Assembly: GCA_036852015.1 (NCBI GenBank)
Contig: JAANDG010000509.1
Span: 1-64,000 of the forward strand
Length of the DNA stretch: 64,000 nt
Direction: 5' to 3'
From: Pelodera strongyloides
Lineage: Eukaryota; Nematoda; Chromadorea; Rhabditida; Rhabditidae
Part shown: positions 1 through 11,100 of the stretch, piece after piece
Numbering within the stretch: position 1 is the first letter of the stretch
Layout: every line of letters begins with the position of its first letter
Notes under the pieces: generated by a model
Seen by the model: only the letters and a program-made list of their open reading frames with translations
Database searches by the model: none
What the model was told of the DNA's origin: nothing
Made by a program: the position numbers and the translations under genes

Positions 1-1635
1 CTCTCTCTCTCTCTCTTCCCTCCCCCTCCGAAACTTGTCTTTTTGACTGACATTTCCAATATAACCAAAGGCCGTAGAAGGAATCCAATGTATGAATGTG
101 TTCATATGACTCACTCATTTCTTTCACAACATCACCCTTCCCCTCCACAAAAAGAGGACGTTTATTATAGAAAACATAACAGTAGTAGCTGTTTTTTTTC
201 TTTTGTTTAAGCGTTATATAGTTGTTTCCCGTCGTTTTTCTTGAGTGAAGTGTAACTTACAAAGAGTTTTGGTTACAGATGTTTCTGTTTTGTTTTTAGT
301 TTGTGATTGCATTTTTTTATTTTATTACCCATCTTGTGTTATTTTCCATCGAGAAGCTTGCCTAGATAGTTATCTGCATCATTATAGATTATACTATTGA
401 ATGGAGAGGTATGCTACCTGCTGAATCTGCTAAACATAATGCCTAGGTAACTAGGCGACTACGCCTATGCCTAAGGCAGTTGAGATGAGTTAGGCATTTG
501 CTGAGTTAGGCATTTAGTAAGCACTCTAGTCTCTAGTCCGTAGTGGATTAACTATTCTTTTTGGATATTTCCCTATTACATAAAGGGGGTCGGGGTCGGT
601 TCTGGATAAAAAAAAACGGGTTTCTACGGGATAAGGGTGAAGTGAGAGCTTTGAGTGCATAAAAAAACGTCTTCCGTGTATATACCACTTTTTTTTACGT
701 ACTAATAGCTTCTTTCTCAAGAACGCGGATATATCCTAGCCTAGCAACCTTATATGAACACAATTTCCAGATAGTTATGCATTCTTCATTACGACTTTGA
801 GCAAAAAATAATAGCAGTGTTCTTAAAATTCCATTAAAAAACCAATGCTTATTTATGTTTGCGACACTACATTTGTAAAATTCACGGAAGAATAACTAAA
901 TGGAAATAAGGGGCGACGCTACGCCAAGATATTTAATTAGCCGAGCACTGTAAATCTGGTATAGCTGGAACACTATCGAACAGAACACTAACACAACACA
1001 CAATAACATACAGACTCACTCAGATTTATAAGTTTATACAATACGTGTTTTCTCTCGTTATATGCGTTCAGTAAAACTCTTTATTCTTCTTCAAATGTTT
1101 AAAAGTAATCCTTCTTTAACTAACAAAACATGTGTTGTTTGGAGTCTCTCTTTTGTGTAATTTGTACTGATGTTTGTGGTGTGGTTTTTATTTATTTGAT
1201 GGAAACATAAACAACGCGCCCCGCGTTCTTTGCACTAACAACACGATTGAAAGTAAACATAAAATCCGATAATTAAATTCCTTGATTTTAATTGAAAACA
1301 ATGTTTAGTATTGGTTGATTGATTAATGAGTTTGTGTTGTATTACTGTATCCTAATCCAAATAGTGTGGTGTTCGGCCGTGTGTTGGGTGGGTGGGTATC
1401 CCTTTTTTGATAGGTCTGTGTGACCGGTTTTCTTTCTTCGCAGTACAGTGCGAATTGCAGTCCATTGCGGATTGCGATATACCGGGCTAACCACCAAAAC
1501 TCAACAAATGCGCCTTTTTCACTAAAATATTATTATATTTCCATTTAAAATATCCGAAAATAATGTTTAATATCGGGCATTATGCTTTCTTATTTTATTG
1601 GTCGATGGTGACTGCACGGTTACTGTAGATACAAC

Positions 1636-1893
1636 GCGAAACGCGCGGCGAAAAAAGGGCTTGGCCCAGTCTTCGCCAGAAGCTCGCCTGGTATTCCTAA
1701 AAAAAGGGTGGCGCACCGACCTGTGAAAACTATGCAGAAACACATAAAAAGAGTGCGCGGCGCTTTCGCCCAATCTTTACTCGGTTTTCGCGAAAGGGTA
1801 GTCAGTGCACTCGCCCGGACTTGGCCAAAGTCCGGCGAAGACTGGGCGAAGTGCGCGGCGAAACCTGGACGAGACTTTTTTTCGCCGCGCACC
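1636..1893. repeat. GC-rich inverted repeat, probable MITE
   Basis: A 14-base arm at 1664-1677 (gcccagtcttcgcc) is repeated exactly in inverted form at 1834-1847. The outer parts also match loosely, with cgcggcgaaa-type motifs on both sides. The block is far richer in CpG than the AT-rich DNA around it. Ends and target duplication are not clear. Confidence 0.5.
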
Positions 1894-2580
1894 AACCGAG
1901 CTTCGTCAGTATGCTGAATTAACCCCTGTGCTGTGTGAAAAAATCTGTTGATCGTGTATTATGCAAGTCGAATTCGTTTTTGTGTAAGCTGAAGCCTGCC
2001 AAGCTAGGATTGACTAATGCAATTATTTCCTTCATATTTTAGTAATTAACTCTTATAAATATTTTTTCTGTTCCTTTTTGATTCGCAATCGGGTGTTTTC
2101 TGTCCGAGCCCACTCCAAACAATTTCAATAATTGGGACTCGAAGAAAATCTTCAAATAATATCAAGGCTAAACTACAGTAATAACCCATAAATTTTGCAA
2201 AAAAATTTATGGTGTAGTATAAAAGAAGCATATATTACCGTACTATAAATCAAAACACTACACCAATTTACAGTAATTACGCACAATTTCGCAAACATTT
2301 TCTTATTTTTATTTTTTTTTTACTATAATATATATATATAATATATAAACAAGCTCGGATTATTCTTTGAGGTTGACCTTTTTTGAATAGGATGTGCGTT
2401 TTTTTTTCGTTTTCCCGACACAATGTTCGCTCCGGAGTTTTTTCTGTTCGTTAGCAAAGGCGTGTTCTCTGTGATGATTTTTCTCCGAGATAGCCAGTCG
2501 ATTATTTTGGTTGTTTCTCTCACGATAACATCTGATTGTCATTTATTGATCTCTCTCCCTCTTCTCTCTGTCTATTACAT

Positions 2581-2764
2581 CAGAGGCCGTATTCACCACT
2601 CCGTTTACCCCTGGAGAAAACTGTCTCTCGGAGAAAATTTACCTAGAAAGCGAGATTATGTCACAAAATTTGCATTCACCACTCACTCTCCTTCCCGAAA
2701 AATGCGTTCCAAAAGTTTTGTCTCTAGAGAAATGTTTACCCTTGAGTGGTGAATACGGCCTCTG
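2581..2764. mobile_element. MITE family 1, copy 1
   Basis: This 184-bp element has perfect 21-bp terminal inverted repeats that begin CAGAGGCCGTATTCACC. A second copy with the same ends lies at 26527-26658 inside the ZFR gene. There is no coding capacity. No clear target duplication is visible. Confidence 0.85.
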
Positions 2765-3522
2765 TTCTCTTTTTCGCTCGCTCCCTTTTAGGAATACCGG
2801 CTGATATGTATGTAAAGTGCGCGATGTTCATACGTAAGGTCATTAGCTAGTGCTGGATCGATTCCGTCTGTCTTCTTTCTCTCTCTCTCCATATCCTCGT
2901 TCTATCCCCTTCCTCTTCCTCTCCCCGTCTCTCGGGTCACTTCCCTCTCTTCCCCACTCCCACACATTGTTTGGGGTCATCCTAGATCCCCTTCCATATC
3001 ATTTGTTATTAAACAAATGTCTCAATTCCTCCTTTGTTCCTTTCTTTCTTCCTCTCTTATTTACTGGAAAAAGATTCCGACATAAAGAGATTCCCATATG
3101 TGAGAACACCAGATTAATAACAAAGAAGTCAAAGAGACACTGGCTCGCTGGCTGCAGTTATGTATAAACCACTCTGTTGTCTGTTCTTCTGTTATCCAAA
3201 CCAAATTTTCCTTTTTATAACAATTTATGTGGTTTATAGAATATTATTTACTTGAATTGTTTTGCACATCGTTTTTTTCCCTTTTAAAGCTGACCTGACC
3301 GTTAGCGTTAGAGATTTTGTGAGCTTGTATATCACACACATTTCATATTGTTCTACAAATGTAATTTAAACCTCGAACATAGCGAATGGCGATGTGTTTA
3401 CTCCCTCCTCTCAACCTTTCTATCTTTTGCCCAGCTTTCGTCAGAATCTCGCCGAATCAGCGCCATGTTCGTGCCGCGCAGCACCCCTGTTTCTTCAGTG
3501 TAATTCATATTTCCTTTTCAGA

Positions 3523-4489
3523 ATGTTGCGTGTTCTCTCCATTTCGGCCCTCTTCATGGCCATTGCTCTCCTCCAGGGTTCCAATGCTGAGACTGCTGAT
3601 GATATTTTCGACGAAATCAAGTCGATGCGACCCTTCGAGCTCAAGTTTGTCCATTTATCACTTGTTGAGCAATGCGTCTCCCTAATTATATGTTAAAGAA
3701 TTTAAGGGAATGGAAGGGGTTGTTCGTTTCACGTGATCGTATACTGGGTGTAAAGTGTGTGGTACATTGACCTGTTTTTATGCAGTAATGTACTAAGGAT
3801 ATCGTAGCAACTCTTGATTCTCAAATGTAAACAAATTACCCACTTTGGGCATATATAATTTCCCTTGGTTGGTGGTGTAATGATATCTTCCAATCACTTA
3901 TTAGTGCCTAGTGCACTAATACAGTATGACTGATTGTGAGAGTATGGAGTATTGTAATTTGAGTATTCAGGAAGTCTGCGATGGCGTGCCCCGTGATTCT
4001 GGTCGGAAACGCATGCCCCGAAGACACGCCCCTCTACTATTTCAAGTGTTGCGGGGAACTCAACTCCAACTGCTGCTTCCGACTTCAGGTAAAGATTATG
4101 TTTGTTTTCATTTAAAGACTGACTGACTGGCTATTGCCAATTAGCATGTGGAAAGGTGTGATTACTGTAAGGGTTCCCTTTACATCGCTATGCGTCTCAT
4201 ATTACCGTATGTTGCGAGAAATAGCACATTGCTGGTATACTCCTATACTGAGTTTGAGTTGTTGACAGTACTTTGCCGCGCCGTATTGAAATGGCGCGCA
4301 AGTTTTCCCGCTGAATGCGCGCCGTTTGTGTGCCATATTTCTTGATAGTGAGTGTAAAACCGATGCAGTTGTATATCTTCTATATTATCCATTGTTCAGG
4401 AATGGGTTATGTGTCTGCTCATCATCCTGGCTGTTCTCATTGTGATAAGCATTGTGGTTAACTTCATCAGATGTCTCTGCTGCTACTAA
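3523..4489 (+). CDS. Shisa-like (STMC6-type) small membrane protein
   Basis: Three exons (3523-3644, 3971-4088, 4400-4489) give 109 residues. The start codon follows a ttttcag acceptor by two bases, consistent with trans-splicing or a 5'-UTR intron. Residues 1-22 form a signal peptide. The ectodomain carries six cysteines at 47, 56, 67-68 and 75-76 in the order C, C, CC, CC. A single membrane helix follows directly (about 83-103), ending in a short cysteine-rich tail (RCLCCY). Six such cysteines next to one membrane span define the Shisa-like/STMC6 superfamily; placing this protein there is my inference. Members act as adaptors or trafficking modulators of membrane proteins, but no specific role can be assigned here. 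AATAAA signals near 5148-5164 suggest a 3' UTR of about 670 bases. Confidence 0.75.
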
Positions 4490-5440
4490 ATCGTTTCGAG
4501 AACCTTTTCATTCAAAGGTGTATTATCCTCAAGAACCCCTGTGGTACATTGCCGTAGAGCGTCTAGCTAACCATTGCCATGTATTTATTATACATTGCTT
4601 AACCCTTGGCAACTTTCACTTTTCCTTCGCTGATTCGAAAACCTCGTTTTACCACTTTATGAAAATTTAACATTCACCAACCCAATACTTTGTTCCATTC
4701 GGGTTTTTACACTTTCTGCCTTTGGAATAGTCACTTAACTCATTGTTTTATATTAATCGAGTAAGTTTCATATCGTAATCACATTACATTTCAGTTGCAG
4801 ACAAACACTCTTTTTTTTCGTGCCCTTTGTCTATATTACTTTCTTTCCTCTCCGATAGTTAGTTGATTGTACAGTGGAAGGACTCTTATTGTTAGTTTAT
4901 TGTACTGAACGGAGATTACTGTAATTTAAATTGCCGAAATTTTAACGTAAATTATTTTTCCTTTCATCAACTTGTAACACATTTATCTCTGACATAGCAT
5001 TTTGTTATATTTTATACCTTATGTATTTTCCCTAATTTCTGTATAATTATGACATTCTTATTTTCTTTCAATTCATATTCAAATGTTCAAATCTTGCTCA
5101 TTTTGTTCTATCATTCTTGCCTTAATCGGTGCTCATTTTTTTGTATAAATAAATGTAAAATAAAGGTTTATTGGATCAGGCCTCGAATGCCCACTTTATA
5201 ACGCCTAACATGCAGAGAGCAGAGACTCATACGACGGTGATATACAGTTTTTCTTGTGAGGTGAATCCTTTGAGAAGTATTGAAAAGTTCACGCGCTGTA
5301 GATGTGCGCAACTTTTTTGTAAACCGAAAACCTGTCATTTTGGCGGTTTTATTTTCATGCTCGATTTAATCACACTTTGGCAGAGGCGCGGTACATGTAA
5401 CAGACATTGTACGTCATAATGTAATGAATTTCTATAAACT
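4490..5440. other. 3' UTR and convergent intergenic space
   Basis: The first ~670 bases are the likely 3' UTR of the Shisa-like gene, ending at overlapping AATAAA motifs (5148-5164). The remaining ~280 bases separate it from the convergent Ly6-like gene. No further exon was recognised. Confidence 0.6.
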
Positions 5441-6876
5441 TTATTGATTAAAAAGAGCCAATATTAATGTTAGAAGAAAAGGTGTTAAATAATTGTTTGT
5501 GGGATGATAATTGGGTAGATAGTATCCCCTTCCATCCCATTCATTGCACAGATCACTGTCGCAACATCTAAAACTAACTTTATTCAAAAGACACAATTTT
5601 TGCAATAACACCGCCGGCTGCTTCAGAGGCCAAAGGCCCCGCGGCGAATTGTGCGCTAATGACTGCGCGGCGAACAAGAGGCACACTTTTTGAAAGGCAG
5701 CAGGTTTGCATGCTGGAATTGTGTTCCTTCTTTCGCAACAACACCGCCGGCTGCTTCAGAGGCCAAAGACTACGCGGCGAACTGTGCGCCAATGACTGCG
5801 CGGCGAACAAGTGGCACACTTTTTGAAAGAATTGCGTTCCTTTCCCGCACGGAGACTCCACGCAACGATCAAAATCAAATAAAAGGGTGACAAACCTTGT
5901 GCATTCCTGATAAAACAGTCCATACCCATGTTCCTCACAGCCAGGAGTGCATTCAGTGGCACAGTTCCTTTCAACGTAGACGAAGAAACCATTGAGATTT
6001 GTGACAGTTGACTAGACAGATCATGGGGAACTAAAAAAACCCCGATTTCGCCCCGATCGAGTCCCTCAAAAAATCGGGCCGTGATCGGGGCGAAATCGGG
6101 GTTTTTCGACAAATGATCGGGGCGAAATCTGGGTTTTCACTTTCCTGTGACACCTTTCAAGTTTTCAAATGGTATTGCTGAGGGAACGTGTTGCGCATTT
6201 TTCAGGCATTTTCTCATTTCCGGTATTAAAAAGTGGCTTTATAACAATACTAATTAGTTATATTGCTCACCACACACTTGGTCTCCGCCGAAGTACACAC
6301 TCTCTGCATGTCGGGTCTTGATCCAAATTTTAATTTATTCATGCAATCGGGATTTTGGTCCATTTCTAAAACAAAAATTTCATCATAATTTCTATATAAT
6401 AAATCTTATTATTGCACGCATCGTCTATGCATCGTTGTATTCAGCCATATCTATTATTCTTTATTATGAAATTTTTTTTATTGGGGAATCTTTTCGAAAT
6501 GAATCCTCCTCGAAATACAGTAAGCGCATAAAAAATTCCCATGTCACAGATTACACTTTACCCTTTAACCTTCAGTATCTATCTATCATCTAGAAGTCTT
6601 TGAAAGTAACTTTAGACAAGAAATGGGGTCGGGTTGCGTAACTATGATATCTGCATGTAACAACACTCATAATTCTAACTGATAAAGAAATCAACAAAAG
6701 TCCTTACCATCAGCAACGTCTTTCTTCTTCTGTGAATGAACACAAAAATAACACGAAAATGTCTCTGATGCAGTAGCTGTAGCTATTGGTTGTTGATAGA
6801 GTTGTTCGTCATAAGTAGACGATAGGCATATTACGGAATAAATATACAGAATAAATAAGTAGATTACGTACAACAT
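5441..6876 (-). CDS. Ly6/three-finger-like GPI-anchored protein
   Basis: Four exons (6708-6876, 6271-6365, 5896-6011, 5441-5567) join in phase to 168 residues. The N-terminus is hydrophobic (about 1-18, a signal peptide). The domain begins with a CYFC motif near residue 45. It continues through spaced cysteines (NPDC, RVC, TKC) and an [11 protein letters not shown] stretch, and closes with [11 protein letters not shown]...D.CN ending marks Ly6/uPAR-like three-finger domains, and the cysteine spacing also recalls the nematode ET module. After the domain come a polar linker and a hydrophobic C-terminus ([13 protein letters not shown]) ending close to the stop, as in GPI-anchor signals. It is therefore probably a cell-surface protein; the ligand is unknown. 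Intron 2 carries a 130-bp MITE ending 6 bases from the splice acceptor, and intron 3 carries two copies of a GC-rich module. Confidence 0.8.
5596..5829. repeat. Duplicated GC-rich module in Ly6-like intron 3
   Basis: Two copies of a ~98-base module (about 5596-5695 and 5733-5829) are separated by ~37 bases. Each contains accgccggctgcttcagagg, then two gcgcggcgaa-type motifs, then ggcacactttttgaaag. They differ at roughly one position in ten. No coding function is evident. Confidence 0.75.
6021..6150. mobile_element. MITE family 6, copy 1 (TCAYRGGRAA ends)
   Basis: The element starts TCATGGGGAA and ends TTTCCTGTGA. The inverted ends continue inward as a shared cccgatttcgccccgatc motif, which is itself repeated and inverted inside. 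Similar termini occur at 19234-19436 and 44664-45004. It lies in Ly6-like intron 2, 6 bases from the acceptor of exon 3. Confidence 0.7.
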
Positions 6877-8139
6877 TGATTAAGTTTATAGTTCGTTCTA
6901 GGGGTCTAGGGCACCCCGATTTGGATAATCGAATGTTAATAGAAAATAGCAGTATAAACCAAAAGTTTTCTTTTAGATTTTCAGATTGGCGCTTTAGCTT
7001 TCCTGAGTTGAATAATTCCAGTCTATTCTCTCGCATCTGTTCCATATGTTATTTCCCATTGAATAAAGCAAATGGAGCGGCCCATTGTATTCAAAAGTTG
7101 AAAAGAAAAGTGAGCAAAACACTAGTACGAATATAGATGAGCCGATATAGAACATGCACACTTTAACTTTAGATTTATTGTTATAAAAAGTCCTAGTATA
7201 GTTGTACTCTTTTCAAAAGTCATTTATTTGTATGCTCTTGCACCTCGAGTGTTCGAAAACATATACATACTATGTATACAGTGATACTGTCATCCGAAAT
7301 CTTTGAATAAATAATATAAATATAATGACTTGAGTCTACTAATTTTTTGAAAATTTTATTCAAATATCTTTATTAAATTAAATTAAAAGAGAAATATGAA
7401 ATATCACAGTATTCGAAGCCCAGTGCTCTTGTGAGAAATATAAAAGAAAAATATACATAAGTTTTAGTCGGATTTTGCAAACAATCAAAAGAAGTAAAAT
7501 ACAAAAGAAATTGCAAAAAAAGAGAAGTATACCAATATACGCACATATTTACTAGTGGTAAGTACTACCTACCACTAACGAATCAGGCCTACGTTAAAGT
7601 TTTTTTAAATGTTAATTTCTCACAAACGAATGGAATAATTTGTTTACGTGGATGCTTTACCAATTGCGCCTCGAACTGATAAACTGCAACGAAAAAGTGA
7701 GGAATAAAAGACTGAACTAACTGAAGTTGTGTAACGAAGTAGAAGGTGAAAATTGTGGCAGAAATCAGGGAATCAAAGAACACACATATCTAAGAGTTTT
7801 TACAAACGATAATTGGTAACTAAATATAAATGAGCAAAACATGGTATATATAATCTCAGTAAAATTGAAACCGTTATCAGAAGTAAAACCGCTAGTGGAA
7901 TACATAGAATACGAAAAAGTAAGAAAAAGTTCATCGTTTTCACAGAAAGCGAGAAAGTAAAAAACGAAAACCGAGCCAGGAGCCAGGGCATGGTATATAC
8001 GATAGCTGGAAAAATGTGTCCCTTAGCTTAGGTTATACGTTGCCTGTATCTTTTCATACTACTAAAACTACAACAAGAAGTCTGTAATATGGGCTCAGTC
8101 GACAGTATACTGTCTGTCCCGGTGGCCGATTGGTCCATT
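6877..8139. other. Intergenic, AT-rich, no gene recognised
   Basis: This lies between the 5' end of the Ly6-like gene and the 3' end of dkf-1. Two hydrophobic frames on the minus strand (7589-7783 and 7800-7991) lack splice context, cysteine or family motifs and are not called. Part must serve as the Ly6-like promoter and the dkf-1 3' UTR. Confidence 0.5.
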
Positions 8140-11100
8140 CTAAAGCGCAGCTCCAGGACTGAGCATCACTTGTTTCAGGTATTCGGCGTACTGTAGGTCG
8201 TCGTGCTCGCTAGTCAAATACCTAAAAGAGATCGAATAAGTGTTTATAATAACTTTCTAAACAGTATGTTGTTCTAGCGGTATACTGTAGACAGCGTAAT
8301 GTAAGATAGGTTAAGGTTTACAGGAGCCATAGATAATAGTAACACCAACTATACCTTTCCGCCCCTAGTCTCAGCTCCAGAGCTCTGAGGTCCAAATACA
8401 ACTGTGCTCCTTGGAGCCACTCATGCGCACAACATTCCTCAATGTTCATTCGCTCTTCGATCTGAAGAAAATGAGAATACAGACAACTTAGAAAAAACCT
8501 CAAACTGACACCGAGCAAAATGTGCATCATGCGGCACGAAGACGGCGCAGTTCCCGCGGACAACTTGCGCGCCGTTTCTTTGCGATGTTCTGTACGTCCC
8601 GCGCCATTTGCATGCGGTAATTGAGATAAAAGTCGTCTCCGCTTGAAAATAGGCCTAAAACTGATAAAGCTCGTATCTCCCATACCATACATATATGTAC
8701 AGTAATTGGCCTACCTGGACTCTCAACAACCTTTGGATGAGGTTAATTGCTGAAGGAGATATCGTACTCCATGGATCCGCAGGGAACATAAAGGCGGCAT
8801 TTTGAATTTGTTCGCTCACCTGAAAATGGAATATATTAACCATTAGCAATAAAGTAATATTCGTGCTACAGAGAACAAATAAACAAATGAAAAAAAGAAT
8901 CCAAAAAAAAGATGGGCTCAGCTTCAGCCAAAACACTTTCCGAGATTCTCAGCCAGGTTTCAGAATTCAATTTTTGAATAATAAAAATTAATAAAACCAA
9001 TTTTTTACCTCTTCTCCATCATTGAATGGGAAGGTTCCAGAAAGAGTGACATAAATGATCACCCCAACAGACCACATATCAAGTGATTTATTGTAACCTG
9101 GAAAGAAAACTGCATGAACGTAAAAATACAATCTTACACTGACCAGTTCAGGTTGTTATATATTAAAAAATCCACGGTTTGTTCCAATCGAAAAACGATA
9201 CATATCAAAAATAATATTAAAAAATCTACGGTTTGTTCCAATCGAAAAATAATTAATATCAAAGTTAAATAAAGTAATTAGCAATAGTTGTCAACCTCTT
9301 TTCTGTAGTACTTCTGGCGGGAGATAGGCCGGTGTTCCCACAATAGTCTTTCTGAATTGACTTTCTCCAATAAACCTCGCATATCCAAAATCACAGAGTT
9401 TTGTCATCGGAAAATTAGTGGCCAGATCAGAAAGGAGCACGTTCTCTGGTTTCAAATCACAGTGAGCGATGCCCTGGAAATAGAAGAAGAATAAAGAATG
9501 TTGAACATCAAAAATAAAAAAATGTTATTGATAAACTAATAAGATTAATTCATGGTTTGTCAAAGAAGCGGATAGAATGGGTTTTTCGTTGTGCAAAGTT
9601 TATGCAAACACGCAATAAACGATAAAAGCTACCGTAGTTTTGTATAGTCTTACCTTTGTATGCAAATATCTCAACGCGGATAATATTTGCATGATGAGAA
9701 ACTTTGTAATTCGTTCGTCCAATTTACCCGCAGCCTGAAGTTTTTGAATAAGATTACAAATACAGACTGACCATAAGGGCAATTGAGGGACAAAAGTATT
9801 AAGTATTATCGTATAAAGAAAACATAAATTAAGAAACAACAACAAATTTGCTTTGGTTTACATCCAGTGCTCACCTGACTGAGTATCATTTCCAACATGT
9901 CTCCATTCATTTTCTCCATAACAACGAATATTTTATCTTTTGTTTCGAACATACTCTCCAGTCGAACGATACCCGGATGACTGATTGTCTGAAGTAAAGG
10001 GATAAAGTGAAAATTGCTTATTCTTCCTTGTCCAGACGCACTTCCAGTTACACTTATGACTTATGAGGTTTCCAAGTATCCCAAAAAATCGGTGTGATTC
10101 TGTCAATACTACCGTATTTCTGCACGAACCTGCATATATACTATGCAAAATTAAAAAAATATATATTCTCGTTAAGTTCCAAGATACGGTAAATTTTCAG
10201 CATATTTGCAAACCCCATTATGGTACTCTTACCTCTTACCTATCATCATCGAAGGATGGCTGACTATTAGCACAGAAGAATAATCATCAATTTCTACCTG
10301 TAAAATGGCGACTTCCGCTCGTAATGTATCCTGTCCGTTATTTTGCTTTTTCGAGAATCTTTCTTTTGAAATCACCTAGAAAATGAAAATATTCCTTTAA
10401 TATTGAATTTAAGAATAGCACATAAAAATAGTGAAGAAAACTGCAAAGGCTCCGCAGATGACTACAGATATTCGATTATTTTAATTATTCTCTAAATCCC
10501 TAGGCTCGGGAAAATACTGAGTGAGATTATGGTAGGGTGGAATAAAATTACGGTAACTCATTGTTCAACCAACCTTGACAGCCACCTCCCTTCCACTTTG
10601 TCGGTGAACTCCACTATAAACAGTTCCGAATTGTCCGGCTCCCAGCGTTTTGTCACTCAAAACCTACAATAATCTGCATTTCATCCTACTCTAGCAGGCT
10701 ACCGTAGGACCGGTGGCTTGCGGCGTCGCGTGAACTCATAACTGAGAACTGGCGCACGAAAGCCATAACTGACCCGAGGGATATAAAAGATCAAACTCTA
10801 TACTGTAAGATATGCATACCTGATATAGTTCCGTAAACTGAAGGGCTGGCTCGGCATTCGAAGGATCGGCCCTTGTTGGAGGAGGCTGCAGAGCCACTGC
10901 AAGAACCTAAACAAAGAAATTATATGAATTTTATTTTGGAAAATTAATATAAATAAGAAATATCGCTAGACTAGTCTATTGATGACTTGGACTGCGCACC
11001 TGTAGCCATGCATATGCGGAGCTCGCTCCCCGAGGTGGTCCCCGGGGAAGTTTGGAGGGAGGGGCGGACAGGGAGTCCAGATTCTCACCCACGCAGAAGA

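Larger units (their letters stand above)
1..3522. other. Gene-poor, repeat-rich left flank
   Basis: No exon with convincing protein similarity was found on either strand. The stretch opens with a CT microsatellite (1-17). It holds a GC-rich inverted repeat (about 1636-1893), a 184-bp MITE (2581-2764) and a long CT-rich tract (about 2870-3060). Open frames here follow the low-complexity composition and lack splice context. The last few hundred bases should contain the promoter or outron of the small membrane-protein gene that starts at 3523. Confidence 0.6.

Noticed and set aside
2850..3167. Plus-strand open frame of 105 codons
   Set aside because: It is driven by CT-rich composition, with no family motif, signal peptide or splice context.
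7589..7991. Two hydrophobic minus-strand frames as a membrane protein
   Set aside because: The frames are separate and AT-rich, without clear donors, acceptors or conserved residues to join them.
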